A stretch of DNA of 64,000 nucleotides from Actinomyces bovis (GTDB taxonomy: Bacteria > Actinomycetota > Actinomycetes > Actinomycetales > Actinomycetaceae), in the NCBI RefSeq assembly GCF_900444995.1, contig NZ_UAPQ01000006.1, positions 248,001 through 312,000 on the forward strand. Direction: 5' to 3'. How positions within the stretch are numbered: position 1 is the first letter of the stretch; the number at the start of each line of letters is the position of its first letter. The position numbers and the translations under genes were made by a program. Below, piece by piece: positions 35,621 to 45,528 of this stretch. The notes beneath the pieces are model-generated. The model had not been told where the DNA came from and did no database searches. It saw nothing but the letters and a program-made list of their open reading frames with translations.

Positions 35621-37361
35621 GGCTCATAAGCGACGCCTGCCAGCAGGAGCGGCAGGGCCAAACCGGGCAGCGGAATACGGCCCGGCTCGCCGCAGCTTCC
35701 TGCTCGCCCTGGCAACGGCGGGGACTGCGGGGCTTAGCGGTTGCGTGACTCTGCCCAGCAGCGGCAAGGTGCAGCGCGCTGACGTTCGCGATCAGCGGCC
35801 AGACTCGCTGATCCAGACCGCAGACTTTCCTTTGGTGGGAGCTGAGCCCACGGAGATCGTGGCTGGTTTCCTGCGCGCCTGTGCCTCCGGCCCCAGTGAC
35901 GACTTTGCTGCCGCTCGCCGCTACCTAGTGGGGCCCGTGGCCTCCTCCTGGTGGCCAGAGCGCACAGTCCGTGTTTACCCCCACCTCGACTCCACAAGCA
36001 TCGTCCAAGACCAAAGCGGCGCGGTGCAGGTTAGCGTGCCGGTGCAGGCGCAGTTGGATGCGGAGGGCAACTATGAGGTGGTGGCTGAAGACAATCCGGT
36101 TCAGGTGTCTTACACCCTGACCCGCAACGCCAGAAATGAGTGGCGCATAGCCGCGGTGCCTGACGGCGTGATGCTGCCAGTCTCCTCATTCAGCTCTAAC
36201 TTCCAGTGTTTACCAGTGTTTTTCCTAGGACCAGATGGCACTCACTGGGTGGCTGACTCCCGTTGGGTTCCCTCACGCAATGCCGTCAGCCGCGTGGTCA
36301 GCCGCATCCTGGGCGGACCCTCTGACAGGTTGAAGGGAGTAGCTACAGCGCTGGCTCTGGAAGGCATGGAGATGGAGGACCAGGCGGGCCTTACCGCCGT
36401 CAACGGGCTGGTAACCGTGGGGCTGCGTTCCCAAGACCGCCAGCCAGCGGGCTTGCTCTCCAGGCTCGCCTCCCAAATCACCTTGAGCCTGTCCGTGTTG
36501 GAAACCGTTACAGAGGTCCACGTGGTGGTCAATGGAGAGCGGGTGGCCGCTGACTCCAAGCTGCCAAATCCACTCAAGGGCTCCGGCCAGGTGGTATTGC
36601 TGACCCCAAGCGCAGTGGTGCGGGGTGTGGGTGGCACGCGCGTAGCCTTGGCCGACCTCGCCTCCTTGGGCGGCTCACAGCTGCGATCCCCCGCCGTCGG
36701 GCCTGACAACAGCGTCTACGCCCTCAACGGTGGCAGCCTCCTGCGGTTGGCCGCTGGCGCAAACTCCGCCTCGGTCATCTACTCAACGGCAAATCCCCAA
36801 GGCGGCAGCGACTCGCTCTTGCCCCCCGTAGTCGACGCCGACGGCTGGGTTTGGACCGGGCGTGATGGCCAGCTTTCCGTGGTAAACGCCAAGGGAGCGG
36901 CTCACAACCTCAAGACTGACTGGTTGGTAGGCAAGATCACTGCCTTTGACCTGTCTGCAGAAGGTGGGCGGGTGGCCGTGGTGGCCTCCACGAACCAGGG
37001 GGTGCGCGTGGCCGTGTGTGCCGTGAAGCGTGAAGGCGAGGACGCTCACCCCGCTGCGCTCGTACAGCCGCAGTACTTGGTGGCGCCTGGAGCCACCAAG
37101 GTGGCTTGGGCCGACTTGATGACCGTGGCCGTGCTGATGGCGGAGGAATCAGGTGGAGGCACGCTGCGTCTGCAGGTCGTCGGCGGTTCCTATGAGGATG
37201 TAGCCGCCGTCAAAGACACTACGGTGCTGGCTGGCGAGCGTACCAATGGCACGATCCTGGCCTGTGACGCGCGCTCAGTGCTGTGGCGTCGCAGCGGAGC
37301 TACTTGGCATGAGATCGACGCCGCTTGCTCCGATCCTTATTACCCGCTGCCGGGCGCCTAG
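35607..37361 (+). CDS. lpqB: Lipoprotein LpqB (MtrAB accessory)
   Basis: This 584-residue exported protein has a twin-arginine-like signal (R28-R29-S-F-L) and lipobox LSGC with the modified cysteine at C46, so it should be anchored outside the membrane. A GerMN-type domain (RVVSRILGGPSDRLKGVATAL) and a C-terminal beta-propeller-like part follow. LpqB binds the MtrB sensor domain and tunes MtrA phosphorylation in mycobacteria. The GTG start at 35607 has GGAGG six bases upstream and lies inside the mtrB end, so the longer frame from 35562 is unlikely. Confidence 0.95.
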   Translation: MTGAEAHKRRLPAGAAGPNRAAEYGPARRSFLLALATAGTAGLSGCVTLPSSGKVQRADVRDQRPDSLIQTADFPLVGAEPTEIVAGFLRACASGPSDDFAAARRYLVGPVASSWWPERTVRVYPHLDSTSIVQDQSGAVQVSVPVQAQLDAEGNYEVVAEDNPVQVSYTLTRNARNEWRIAAVPDGVMLPVSSFSSNFQCLPVFFLGPDGTHWVADSRWVPSRNAVSRVVSRILGGPSDRLKGVATALALEGMEMEDQAGLTAVNGLVTVGLRSQDRQPAGLLSRLASQITLSLSVLETVTEVHVVVNGERVAADSKLPNPLKGSGQVVLLTPSAVVRGVGGTRVALADLASLGGSQLRSPAVGPDNSVYALNGGSLLRLAAGANSASVIYSTANPQGGSDSLLPPVVDADGWVWTGRDGQLSVVNAKGAAHNLKTDWLVGKITAFDLSAEGGRVAVVASTNQGVRVAVCAVKREGEDAHPAALVQPQYLVAPGATKVAWADLMTVAVLMAEESGGGTLRLQVVGGSYEDVAAVKDTTVLAGERTNGTILACDARSVLWRRSGATWHEIDAACSDPYYPLPGA

Positions 37362-37393
37362 CGGGGATGAGGAGAGTTAAAGCTCAGGTATGA

Positions 37394-37429
37394 CGGTGCC
37401 GGTGGGGTCTATGAATCCCACCGGCACCG
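37394..37429. terminator. Bidirectional terminator between lpqB and hpf
   Basis: A perfect 13-bp stem (37394-37406 with 37417-37429) and 10-nt loop lie between the convergent lpqB and hpf genes. A T-rich stretch TCTGTGTT follows on the + strand. The position and symmetry suit termination from both sides. Confidence 0.75.
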
Positions 37430-37447
37430 GTCTGTGTTAGCGAGTGC

Positions 37448-38074
37448 TCAGAGGACCTGAGCGTCTAGGCGGATCACACCGTAGGTCCAACCGTGGCGGT
37501 GGTAGACCGCGCAGGGCTGCTTGGTTTCCTTCTCAATGAACAGGTAGAAGGGGTGGCCTACCAACTCCATTTGGTACAGGGCCTCGTCCACGGTCATCGG
37601 CACGGCGTCGTGCAGCTTCTGGCGGACGATCACGGGGGAATCGCCTAGCTGGGACTCCACCGCCACCCCCTTGGTGGTGGGGACCGTTGGCTTGATTTCC
37701 TCCGGCTCTTCCTCCTCGGCTACGGGCGTGGTCTCAAGCGGTTCCTCTGGCACCACGACGGCGTAGCGGTGGTGGTCCTTCTTGCGGTCACGCACTCGGC
37801 GCAGGCGCTCAGTGAGCTTCCCCATGGCGATGTCGAAAGCAGCGAAGCGGTCAGAGGAGGAGGCCTCGGCCCGGATAGTCGGACCTTTGGAGATGACGGT
37901 GAGTTCTACCCGCTCGGCGGTGTCCGCTTGACGCGGGTTGCGCTCATGCGTCACCTCAATCTCCACGCGTTGCACACGCGGGTCGTACTGCTCGACCTTG
38001 GTGACTTTCTCCTCGACGTAGTCCCGGTAACGCGAACTGATCTCTGCGTTGCGACCAACGACGGTGATGTCCAT
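37448..38074 (-). CDS. hpf: Long-form ribosome hibernation-promoting factor
   Basis: This 208-residue long HPF has the N-terminal ribosome-binding domain (MDITVVGRNAEISSRYRDYV, KLTERLRRVRDRKK), an acidic linker (AEEEEPEEIK) and the C-terminal dimerisation domain (PMTVDEALYQMELVGHPFYL). Long HPFs join two 70S ribosomes into inactive 100S dimers in stationary phase or stress. AAAGGGTGA lies just before the ATG. The 187-base gap upstream to comF shows no promoter I would defend. Confidence 0.95.
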   Translation of the reverse strand: MDITVVGRNAEISSRYRDYVEEKVTKVEQYDPRVQRVEIEVTHERNPRQADTAERVELTVISKGPTIRAEASSSDRFAAFDIAMGKLTERLRRVRDRKKDHHRYAVVVPEEPLETTPVAEEEEPEEIKPTVPTTKGVAVESQLGDSPVIVRQKLHDAVPMTVDEALYQMELVGHPFYLFIEKETKQPCAVYHRHGWTYGVIRLDAQVL

Positions 38075-38261
38075 GGTTCACCCTTTCTGGGCTCTGGAGT
38101 GCGCGCCCCAACTGGGGCGTTGATGACTGCACCCGTCGCACTACGCGGCGGGCTCTGGAAGGAACTGACCGCCTCCTTCATGCTCTTAGCTACCCGTCGT
38201 CCATGACAGGACACCACGCATCTGTGTGTTGTGCCACAGAAGATACACCATGTGCTCAGTC

Positions 38262-39086
38262 CTATGTGGGCAATTGTGCAGGCTGTCGCCCGCAACGGGG
38301 AGCACTGCCTGGAGCGAGGGCCGCCGCCACCGCGATTGCTCCTAGGACCTCAGCTCCAGCCAACTCCAAAGCCCGGCGGCAGGCAGTCAAAGTAGCTCCT
38401 GTGGTAACGACGTCGTCCACCAGTAGCACTTGCAGGCCTCTCACCTCCGCCAGTACCCGCGGCGGCAGGCTCCGGTTGTGCTTGCGTTGAGCGGCCCCCA
38501 GCCCCGCCTGGTGCTGGCTGCCGCCCCGGCGTCGCAGCAAATCCGCCGACCACACCGCCAATGCGCCCCCGGCTGCTTGCGCCACGCCCGCCGCCACCGC
38601 ATCCGCCAAGGAGGCCGTCACCAGCCGTCCGCGCAGACGCCGCCCAAGTCCAGAAGGTGCCGGAACCACCAGCAGCGGAGCAGCTCTACTTGGGGCAGGA
38701 GGCCGCAGCACCCGCCTGGCCAGTGGCGATTGCCCTGCAGCTGCTCCCGCTGCCTCCGGCCCTTCGGCAGCCAGAGCTGCGGCTTCAGATCCCCAGGTCG
38801 CTGCTGTGGCCGCCTCCCACCACAGCGCCCCCAGCTCCCGACCCCGCTCAGCCAACACCGGCTGCAAATCCTCCCGCGCGCCGTTTTTCCACGCGAGCAC
38901 CAGGTGTCGCACCGCCCCGGCGTAATCAGCTCCCGCCCATACCGAATCACCCATCCCGGGAATCCTTCGCAGCGGCTGGTGCAGCGCCAGGCGGCAGTTC
39001 TCACACAGGAGCGTGTCCCAGGCCCTGCAGCCGGCACAGCAGGCAGGCAAGGCCAGTCGAGTCAGCGTGGGTAACAAGCGGCGCAT
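38262..39086 (-). CDS. comF: ComF family phosphoribosyltransferase-like protein
   Basis: This 274-residue protein has the N-terminal cysteine cluster (LPACCAGCRAWDTLLCENC) that binds zinc, an expanded alanine-rich middle and the PRTase motif LLVDDVVTTGATLTACRRAL. ComF proteins help DNA uptake in naturally competent bacteria, but in actinobacteria the role is not proven. The alanine-rich insertion near 95-125 makes it longer than the usual 220-240 residues. It is divergent from secA across 193 bases. Confidence 0.92.
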   Translation of the reverse strand: MRRLLPTLTRLALPACCAGCRAWDTLLCENCRLALHQPLRRIPGMGDSVWAGADYAGAVRHLVLAWKNGAREDLQPVLAERGRELGALWWEAATAATWGSEAAALAAEGPEAAGAAAGQSPLARRVLRPPAPSRAAPLLVVPAPSGLGRRLRGRLVTASLADAVAAGVAQAAGGALAVWSADLLRRRGGSQHQAGLGAAQRKHNRSLPPRVLAEVRGLQVLLVDDVVTTGATLTACRRALELAGAEVLGAIAVAAALAPGSAPRCGRQPAQLPT

Positions 39087-39279
39087 GCAGTTAGCTTGCC
39101 CGCCTGAGGAAGTGGTCTGTCACACACGGGCCAGGTCAGCTAAATGGACCAGCAGGTAACGGTCCTGTGGAGCGTGCGGTGCTATACGTCTCCGCCGGGC
39201 CGCACCGGGCCCTGATTCGTCTACGATTAACAAGGTCTAGGCCGTATGGGCCCATGCAGATGTCTAAGGGAGAAACAGC
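39087..39279. other. comF-secA divergent intergenic region
   Basis: This 193-base gap should hold promoters for both genes. TACGAT at 39222-39227 could be a -10 element for secA but I see no matching -35. A GGGAGA ribosome site stands just before the secA TTG. There is no other feature I can support. Confidence 0.3.
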
Positions 39280-42066
<2,787 letters not shown>

Positions 42067-42081
42067 GTCCTAAGGACGCTG

Positions 42082-42137
42082 CCCGCGGGGGTGCGTGACT
42101 GGCTGCATTGGCTAGTTGCGCGCCCCCGTGGGGTTTT
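42082..42137 (+). terminator. Intrinsic terminator of secA
   Basis: A 14-bp stem with two G-T pairs (42082-42095 with 42119-42132) encloses a 23-nt loop and is followed by TTTT at 42134-42137. It starts 16 bases after the secA stop and is the clearest intrinsic terminator in the window. Confidence 0.85.
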
Positions 42138-42187
42138 AGATGGTCTTTTGGGGCAGGGCCGCTTTCGCCTCAGGGCATTTTCTGGTG

Positions 42188-42946
42188 TCAGGCGATCTCT
42201 AGGCCCGCGAGAATCCACCGGCCCCGCCGTAGTAACAGACGGGCGGCTGCCGCTCGGACCCGGCCTGCCGTCTCCACCAGCACCACGGCCTCCGCCCGCC
42301 CTGGCACTGGTTGCTGAGCGCGGCTAGAGCGTATGGCAGGGGCAGTAGCGGGTGCTACCCGGCCCCGCAATCGCTGGGCCAGGCTGGAACGCCTTGCGAT
42401 GGCCTCAAAGAGCTCTGGAGTGGTGTGCCGCACCAGCGCTTGCGCCGAACGTCGGCCTGAGAGCACTTCCAGGCTGGCGCGCACCAGCACCTCGGCGGCT
42501 TTCTCCGGAGCTTCAGTGGGGGCTGCGGATCTAGGGCAGGCTGCTAGCTCTACCAGGCTCATGGCTTCTGGTAGATCCACCCGGGCGCGAAAGCGCACCC
42601 GGTCCCAGTCTTGACGCGGCATAGTGCCAGGCGTCAGCACGGGGCCGCCGGTAAGTGAGGCGCGTTGCTCCGGCGTGGGAATGGTGGGGGTGCCTGGCAG
42701 AGCGCGGGACACTCGGCGGGCTTGGCGGGCACCAGCTGCCGGTGCCACGGTGACCCGAATCTCAGGCGCCTGGGGGCTAGCTGTGCGGTAAGCCGCCTGC
42801 TTGCGGACCTCTGCTGCGCTGAGCTGCCTGTGAGTGGGGTTCCGCTTGGCTGATTGGGCGGAAAGTCGCTTCTGACCGGGCTGCTGGGGTGCTCCGGGGC
42901 AGGCGGGGAGCAGCTTTGTAGGGCGGGCGGAGGTCAGGGAGGTCAT
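42188..42946 (-). CDS. Rv3235-like family protein
   Basis: This 252-residue protein has a variable, positively charged N-terminal half and a conserved C-terminal part (VLVRASLEVLSGRRSAQALVRHTTPELFEAIARR, here in two pieces) ending RAAAARLLLRRGRWILAGLEIA. That part matches the actinobacterial Rv3235 family, which sits next to secA in mycobacteria as well. No enzymatic motif is visible and its function is unknown. It follows a LysM gene on the same strand after 37 bp, so the two may be co-transcribed. Confidence 0.8.
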   Translation of the reverse strand: MTSLTSARPTKLLPACPGAPQQPGQKRLSAQSAKRNPTHRQLSAAEVRKQAAYRTASPQAPEIRVTVAPAAGARQARRVSRALPGTPTIPTPEQRASLTGGPVLTPGTMPRQDWDRVRFRARVDLPEAMSLVELAACPRSAAPTEAPEKAAEVLVRASLEVLSGRRSAQALVRHTTPELFEAIARRSSLAQRLRGRVAPATAPAIRSSRAQQPVPGRAEAVVLVETAGRVRAAAARLLLRRGRWILAGLEIA

Positions 42947-42983
42947 GAGTCGTCCTTGGCTCGTTGCTGAAGATGTTGTGCGG

Positions 42984-43817
42984 TTAGTTCCCGGCCCAGG
43001 GCAGGCTCAGGGTGTTTCCCGGATGGATTAGCTCGGGGTCCGCGCCGATTGTGGCCCGATTGGTCTCGTAGAGCTGGGGCCAGAACTTGGCTACCTCCGG
43101 TGAGTCCTTGGCTAGGCCTAGGTGGGCGGCAGTGATCTCCCACAGGCTCTCTCCAGGCCTGACCGTGTGTTGCTTGCCCTGGCCGGGCCCAGCGGGAGTA
43201 GCGCCGCCTGCCTGCTGGGATGGAAGAGTGGGGGTGGGGGCTGGAGCGGCTGGTGCTGGCGTAGGAGCTGCTGCAGTATCGGTGACCGGTGGCTGTTCGG
43301 CTGCTTGGGGTTCTGGGCTGGGGGTCGGTTCGGGGGTGGCCGGGGCCTTCTCCGCCGCAGCTGCATCGGCTGGCCTCGGGCTTAAGGTCTGGCTGATCGT
43401 CGGCGTGGGCTGCCAACCGAAGTCGTCTGCCGTCGGCACCTCGGCTGCCAGCGCTGGGGCAGTACCGAGGCTCGCCACTAGTGCACCGGCGGCAATACGT
43501 CGCACCATAGGTGCGCCCCAGGTTTCCAGGAGTCCTTCGCAGAATTGGCGGCCCCAGGCGGCTTGCGACCGGGCCGGGTGGCGCGGACTGGCGGTGGCCA
43601 CCAGGGCTAGGACGGTGGACAGGCAGTACCAGGTGGCGGCGACGGCGCCTAAACCGCACAGGCCTAGCAGTACGGCGTCGGATAGTTGGGCGCTGCCCCA
43701 AGCAGACGCGCTCAGGCCGCGCAGGGACTGCTGCTGCAGGTAGGAGATTCTTCCGAGTAGCAGGGCTGCTCCTGCAGATGCACAGCAGAGGAGTTTCAGG
43801 GTGATACGTGCCTGCAT
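42984..43817 (-). CDS. LysM domain membrane protein
   Basis: This 277-residue protein has three hydrophobic segments (LKLLCCASAGAALLLG, AVLLGLCGLGAVAATWYC, RIAAGALVASLGTAPALA), a long proline/alanine-rich linker (PTPSPEPQAAEQPPVTD) and a C-terminal LysM domain (QHTVRPGESLWEITAAHLG). LysM binds peptidoglycan, so the protein likely tethers the membrane to the wall. The start ATG 43817 has GGAAAG upstream. A consensus promoter and a perfect inverted repeat lie just before it. Confidence 0.88.
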   Translation of the reverse strand: MQARITLKLLCCASAGAALLLGRISYLQQQSLRGLSASAWGSAQLSDAVLLGLCGLGAVAATWYCLSTVLALVATASPRHPARSQAAWGRQFCEGLLETWGAPMVRRIAAGALVASLGTAPALAAEVPTADDFGWQPTPTISQTLSPRPADAAAAEKAPATPEPTPSPEPQAAEQPPVTDTAAAPTPAPAAPAPTPTLPSQQAGGATPAGPGQGKQHTVRPGESLWEITAAHLGLAKDSPEVAKFWPQLYETNRATIGADPELIHPGNTLSLPWAGN

Positions 43818-43842
43818 GGTGCTTTCCGTATCTGATGGTGTT

Positions 43843-43864
43843 GTTTGATGATGTTTAATCAAAC
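43843..43864. promoter_or_regulatory. Perfect inverted repeat (operator candidate) upstream of the LysM gene
   Basis: GTTTGAT at 43843-43849 and ATCAAAC at 43858-43864 form a perfect 7-bp inverted repeat with 8 bases between. It covers the predicted -10 element of the LysM gene, the usual position of a repressor site. The sequence is AT-rich compared with its surroundings. Confidence 0.45.
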
Positions 43865-43886
43865 TACGGCGCGGTTGCTTTGTCAA
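43858..43886 (-). promoter_or_regulatory. Promoter of the LysM / Rv3235-like genes
   Basis: On the minus strand a perfect TTGACA (43881-43886) is followed after exactly 17 bases by TTTGAT (43858-43863), a 4-of-6 match. Transcription would begin about 33 bases before the LysM start codon. Confidence 0.6.
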
Positions 43887-43935
43887 GGGTCACATAGGTC
43901 TTGAAGGTGGTGGGTACATATGGTGAAGTGCCGCC

Positions 43936-44472
43936 GTGGACCTCGATTCCCTGTTTGCGGACCTAGAGAGCGCCTTTGAGGCCGAGCGGCGCGCGGACCT
44001 CCTGGCTGCCAGTCATGAGCTAGCCGAGGCTGAGTCTGGGGAGGTGCGCTTGGCTGACCGCCTGCGCGGCACCCAGGGGCGGCGTCTGCAATTGGCTGTC
44101 AGAGGCGGGATAGTCCTGACGGGGAAGCTACTGTCCGTGCCAGGTCAGTTCGCGCTGCTAGGGGAGGATTCAGGGGCGCAGGCGTTGGTGCCGCTGACTT
44201 CGGTAACTGCAGCTTGGCCGCTCGGACTCAAAGCGGTTGCTCCGCAGCGGAGCGTCTCTGAGCGCAGTCTGCGTTCCCTTATGCGCGCACTCGTGCGCCG
44301 TGGCGCAGTTATTCGCATCGCAATGCACGGGGTGGAACTGACGGGGCGGCCTGTGCGGGTTGGAGCCGACCACGTCGACCTCATGGTTGAAGGTGGGGCT
44401 GCCCTAGGTGGTGGCGTAAGCGGGCGCATAAGTGTGGCGCTCGACGCCGTCGACGTCTTGCGCCTGCGCTGA
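43936..44472 (+). CDS. Conserved hypothetical protein, possibly Sm-like/regulatory
   Basis: This 178-residue protein begins with an acidic helical segment (MDLDSLFADLESAFEAERR). It then has two similar beta-rich units, each built around a glycine and valine pattern: LQLAVRGGIVLTGKLLSVPGQF and IRIAMHGVELTGRPVRVGADHVDLMVEGG, given in pieces. The internal duplication suggests a small beta-barrel fold. I do not recognise a family or motif. The GTG start follows the LysM promoter region divergently, and the gene ends close to a convergent HTH gene. Confidence 0.7.
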   Translation: MDLDSLFADLESAFEAERRADLLAASHELAEAESGEVRLADRLRGTQGRRLQLAVRGGIVLTGKLLSVPGQFALLGEDSGAQALVPLTSVTAAWPLGLKAVAPQRSVSERSLRSLMRALVRRGAVIRIAMHGVELTGRPVRVGADHVDLMVEGGAALGGGVSGRISVALDAVDVLRLR

Positions 44473-44494
44473 GCGGACTGCCTTCGAGTCTGCC

Positions 44495-44716
44495 TCAGTC
44501 CTGCTCGTCTGGGTGGCCAGCAGCCACTAGCTTGCGAGTGGAGGCGTACTGGCGCTGGATGTACTCCTCCAGCGCGGCATCCTCAATCCGCCACAGCTTG
44601 CGTGCACCTACCTGAATGGCAGGCAGGTCTCCACTGTGGATCAGGGCGCGAACCGCCTGCGCGGAAAGCTGGAGCTGCTCAGCCACGTCAGAGATAGTCA
44701 GGAAGCGGATACTCAT
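44495..44716 (-). CDS. Excisionase-type helix-turn-helix DNA-binding protein
   Basis: This 73-residue protein is one HTH_17 (MerR-like, excisionase family) domain: FLTISDVAEQLQLSAQAVRALIHSGDLPAI, given here by position 5-34, and the wing with KLWRIEDAALEEYI. Such small proteins occur widely near secA and pilus-type genes in actinobacteria and may be regulators. There is no Shine-Dalgarno site before the ATG, and a perfect inverted repeat lies 1 base upstream. A phage origin is unlikely because nothing else phage-like is nearby. Confidence 0.87.
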   Translation of the reverse strand: MSIRFLTISDVAEQLQLSAQAVRALIHSGDLPAIQVGARKLWRIEDAALEEYIQRQYASTRKLVAAGHPDEQD

Positions 44717-44717
44717 G

Positions 44718-44740
44718 GCACGATTGTTACATCATCGTGC
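44718..44740. promoter_or_regulatory. Inverted repeat directly upstream of the HTH gene
   Basis: GCACGAT at 44718-44724 and ATCGTGC at 44734-44740 are a perfect 7-bp inverted repeat with 9 bases between. The repeat ends 1 base from the HTH start codon and stands between divergent genes, so it could be the regulator's own operator. Confidence 0.45.
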
Positions 44741-44829
44741 GCTACGCGCCACCGTTAAAAATCCCTGGCGGCACTCAAAACCCTGAAATGAGCGCCAAAA
44801 GTGATCACGAGACACCAAAGGAGAGACTC

Positions 44830-45528
44830 GTGACGCCTCTACCCTCAGCCCTGCCCGAGGCCCGCTCAACGCAGGCAGGCAGCAGAACCCGTGCGGCCAG
44901 CAGCAACCGGATGAGACCTCGCAAGCCTTGGCGAGACCCGAGGTTCGCGTTGGGAATAGTGATGGTGGCAGGGTCAGCAGCGCTTGGGGCCTGGGCTGTG
45001 GATAGCGCCGCTGCTACCGAGGAACTGTACGCCGTCACCCAAGACATCGCACCCGGAACCGACCTCACCCAAGACGGCGTGCTCACCATCGTCTCCGCCC
45101 ACCCCGGAACCGGTAACTACGTACACGCTGGAGCCCTGCCCGCTAACGCCGTCGCCACCCGCTCCATAAGCGCAGGGGAGCTGCTTGCCACCGCCTCGGT
45201 GGGCGCACAGACCCCAGAAGATCTCCGCTCGGTGGTCATTCCCGTAGCTACCGGGCTGCCCAGCTCTCTAGGAGTGGGCAGCCGCGCAGACCTCTGGCTG
45301 CTGCCCAAGGAACAAGCGGGCGCTAAGGCAGGGGAGAAGCTGCAGGCCAAAGCCGTGGTCAACGGCCTGATCGTCTCCACCGTGGGGCAGAAAGAACAGA
45401 ACTTGGTGGGCACCAGTCAGGAACGCAATGTGGAGGTCCAGGTTCCGGCTGCCAGCCTGCCAGATGTGCTCGGCGCCTTGGCTGCAGGCGGCCAGCTGGT
45501 GCTGGTGCCGGTGGGGGCTGGCGCATGA
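44830..45528 (+). CDS. SAF domain protein (CpaB/RcpC-like)
   Basis: This 232-residue protein has a basic N-terminus (MRPRKPWRDPRFALG), one helix (GIVMVAGSAALGAWAV) and a SAF domain (LYAVTQDIAPGTDLTQDGVL, AVATRSISAGELLATA). A conserved C-terminal part (VVIPVATGLPSSLGVGSRADL) follows, as in the Flp pilus protein CpaB/RcpC. The GTG at 44830 has AAGGAGAG just upstream, so earlier starts (44737, 44788) are less likely. It overlaps the CpaE-like gene by 4 bp. Confidence 0.83.
   Translation: MTPLPSALPEARSTQAGSRTRAASSNRMRPRKPWRDPRFALGIVMVAGSAALGAWAVDSAAATEELYAVTQDIAPGTDLTQDGVLTIVSAHPGTGNYVHAGALPANAVATRSISAGELLATASVGAQTPEDLRSVVIPVATGLPSSLGVGSRADLWLLPKEQAGAKAGEKLQAKAVVNGLIVSTVGQKEQNLVGTSQERNVEVQVPAASLPDVLGALAAGGQLVLVPVGAGA

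Noticed and set aside
44495-44716. Prophage or integrative element suggested by the excisionase-type HTH
   Set aside because: There is no integrase, attachment site or phage gene nearby; such small HTH proteins are common in this chromosomal setting.
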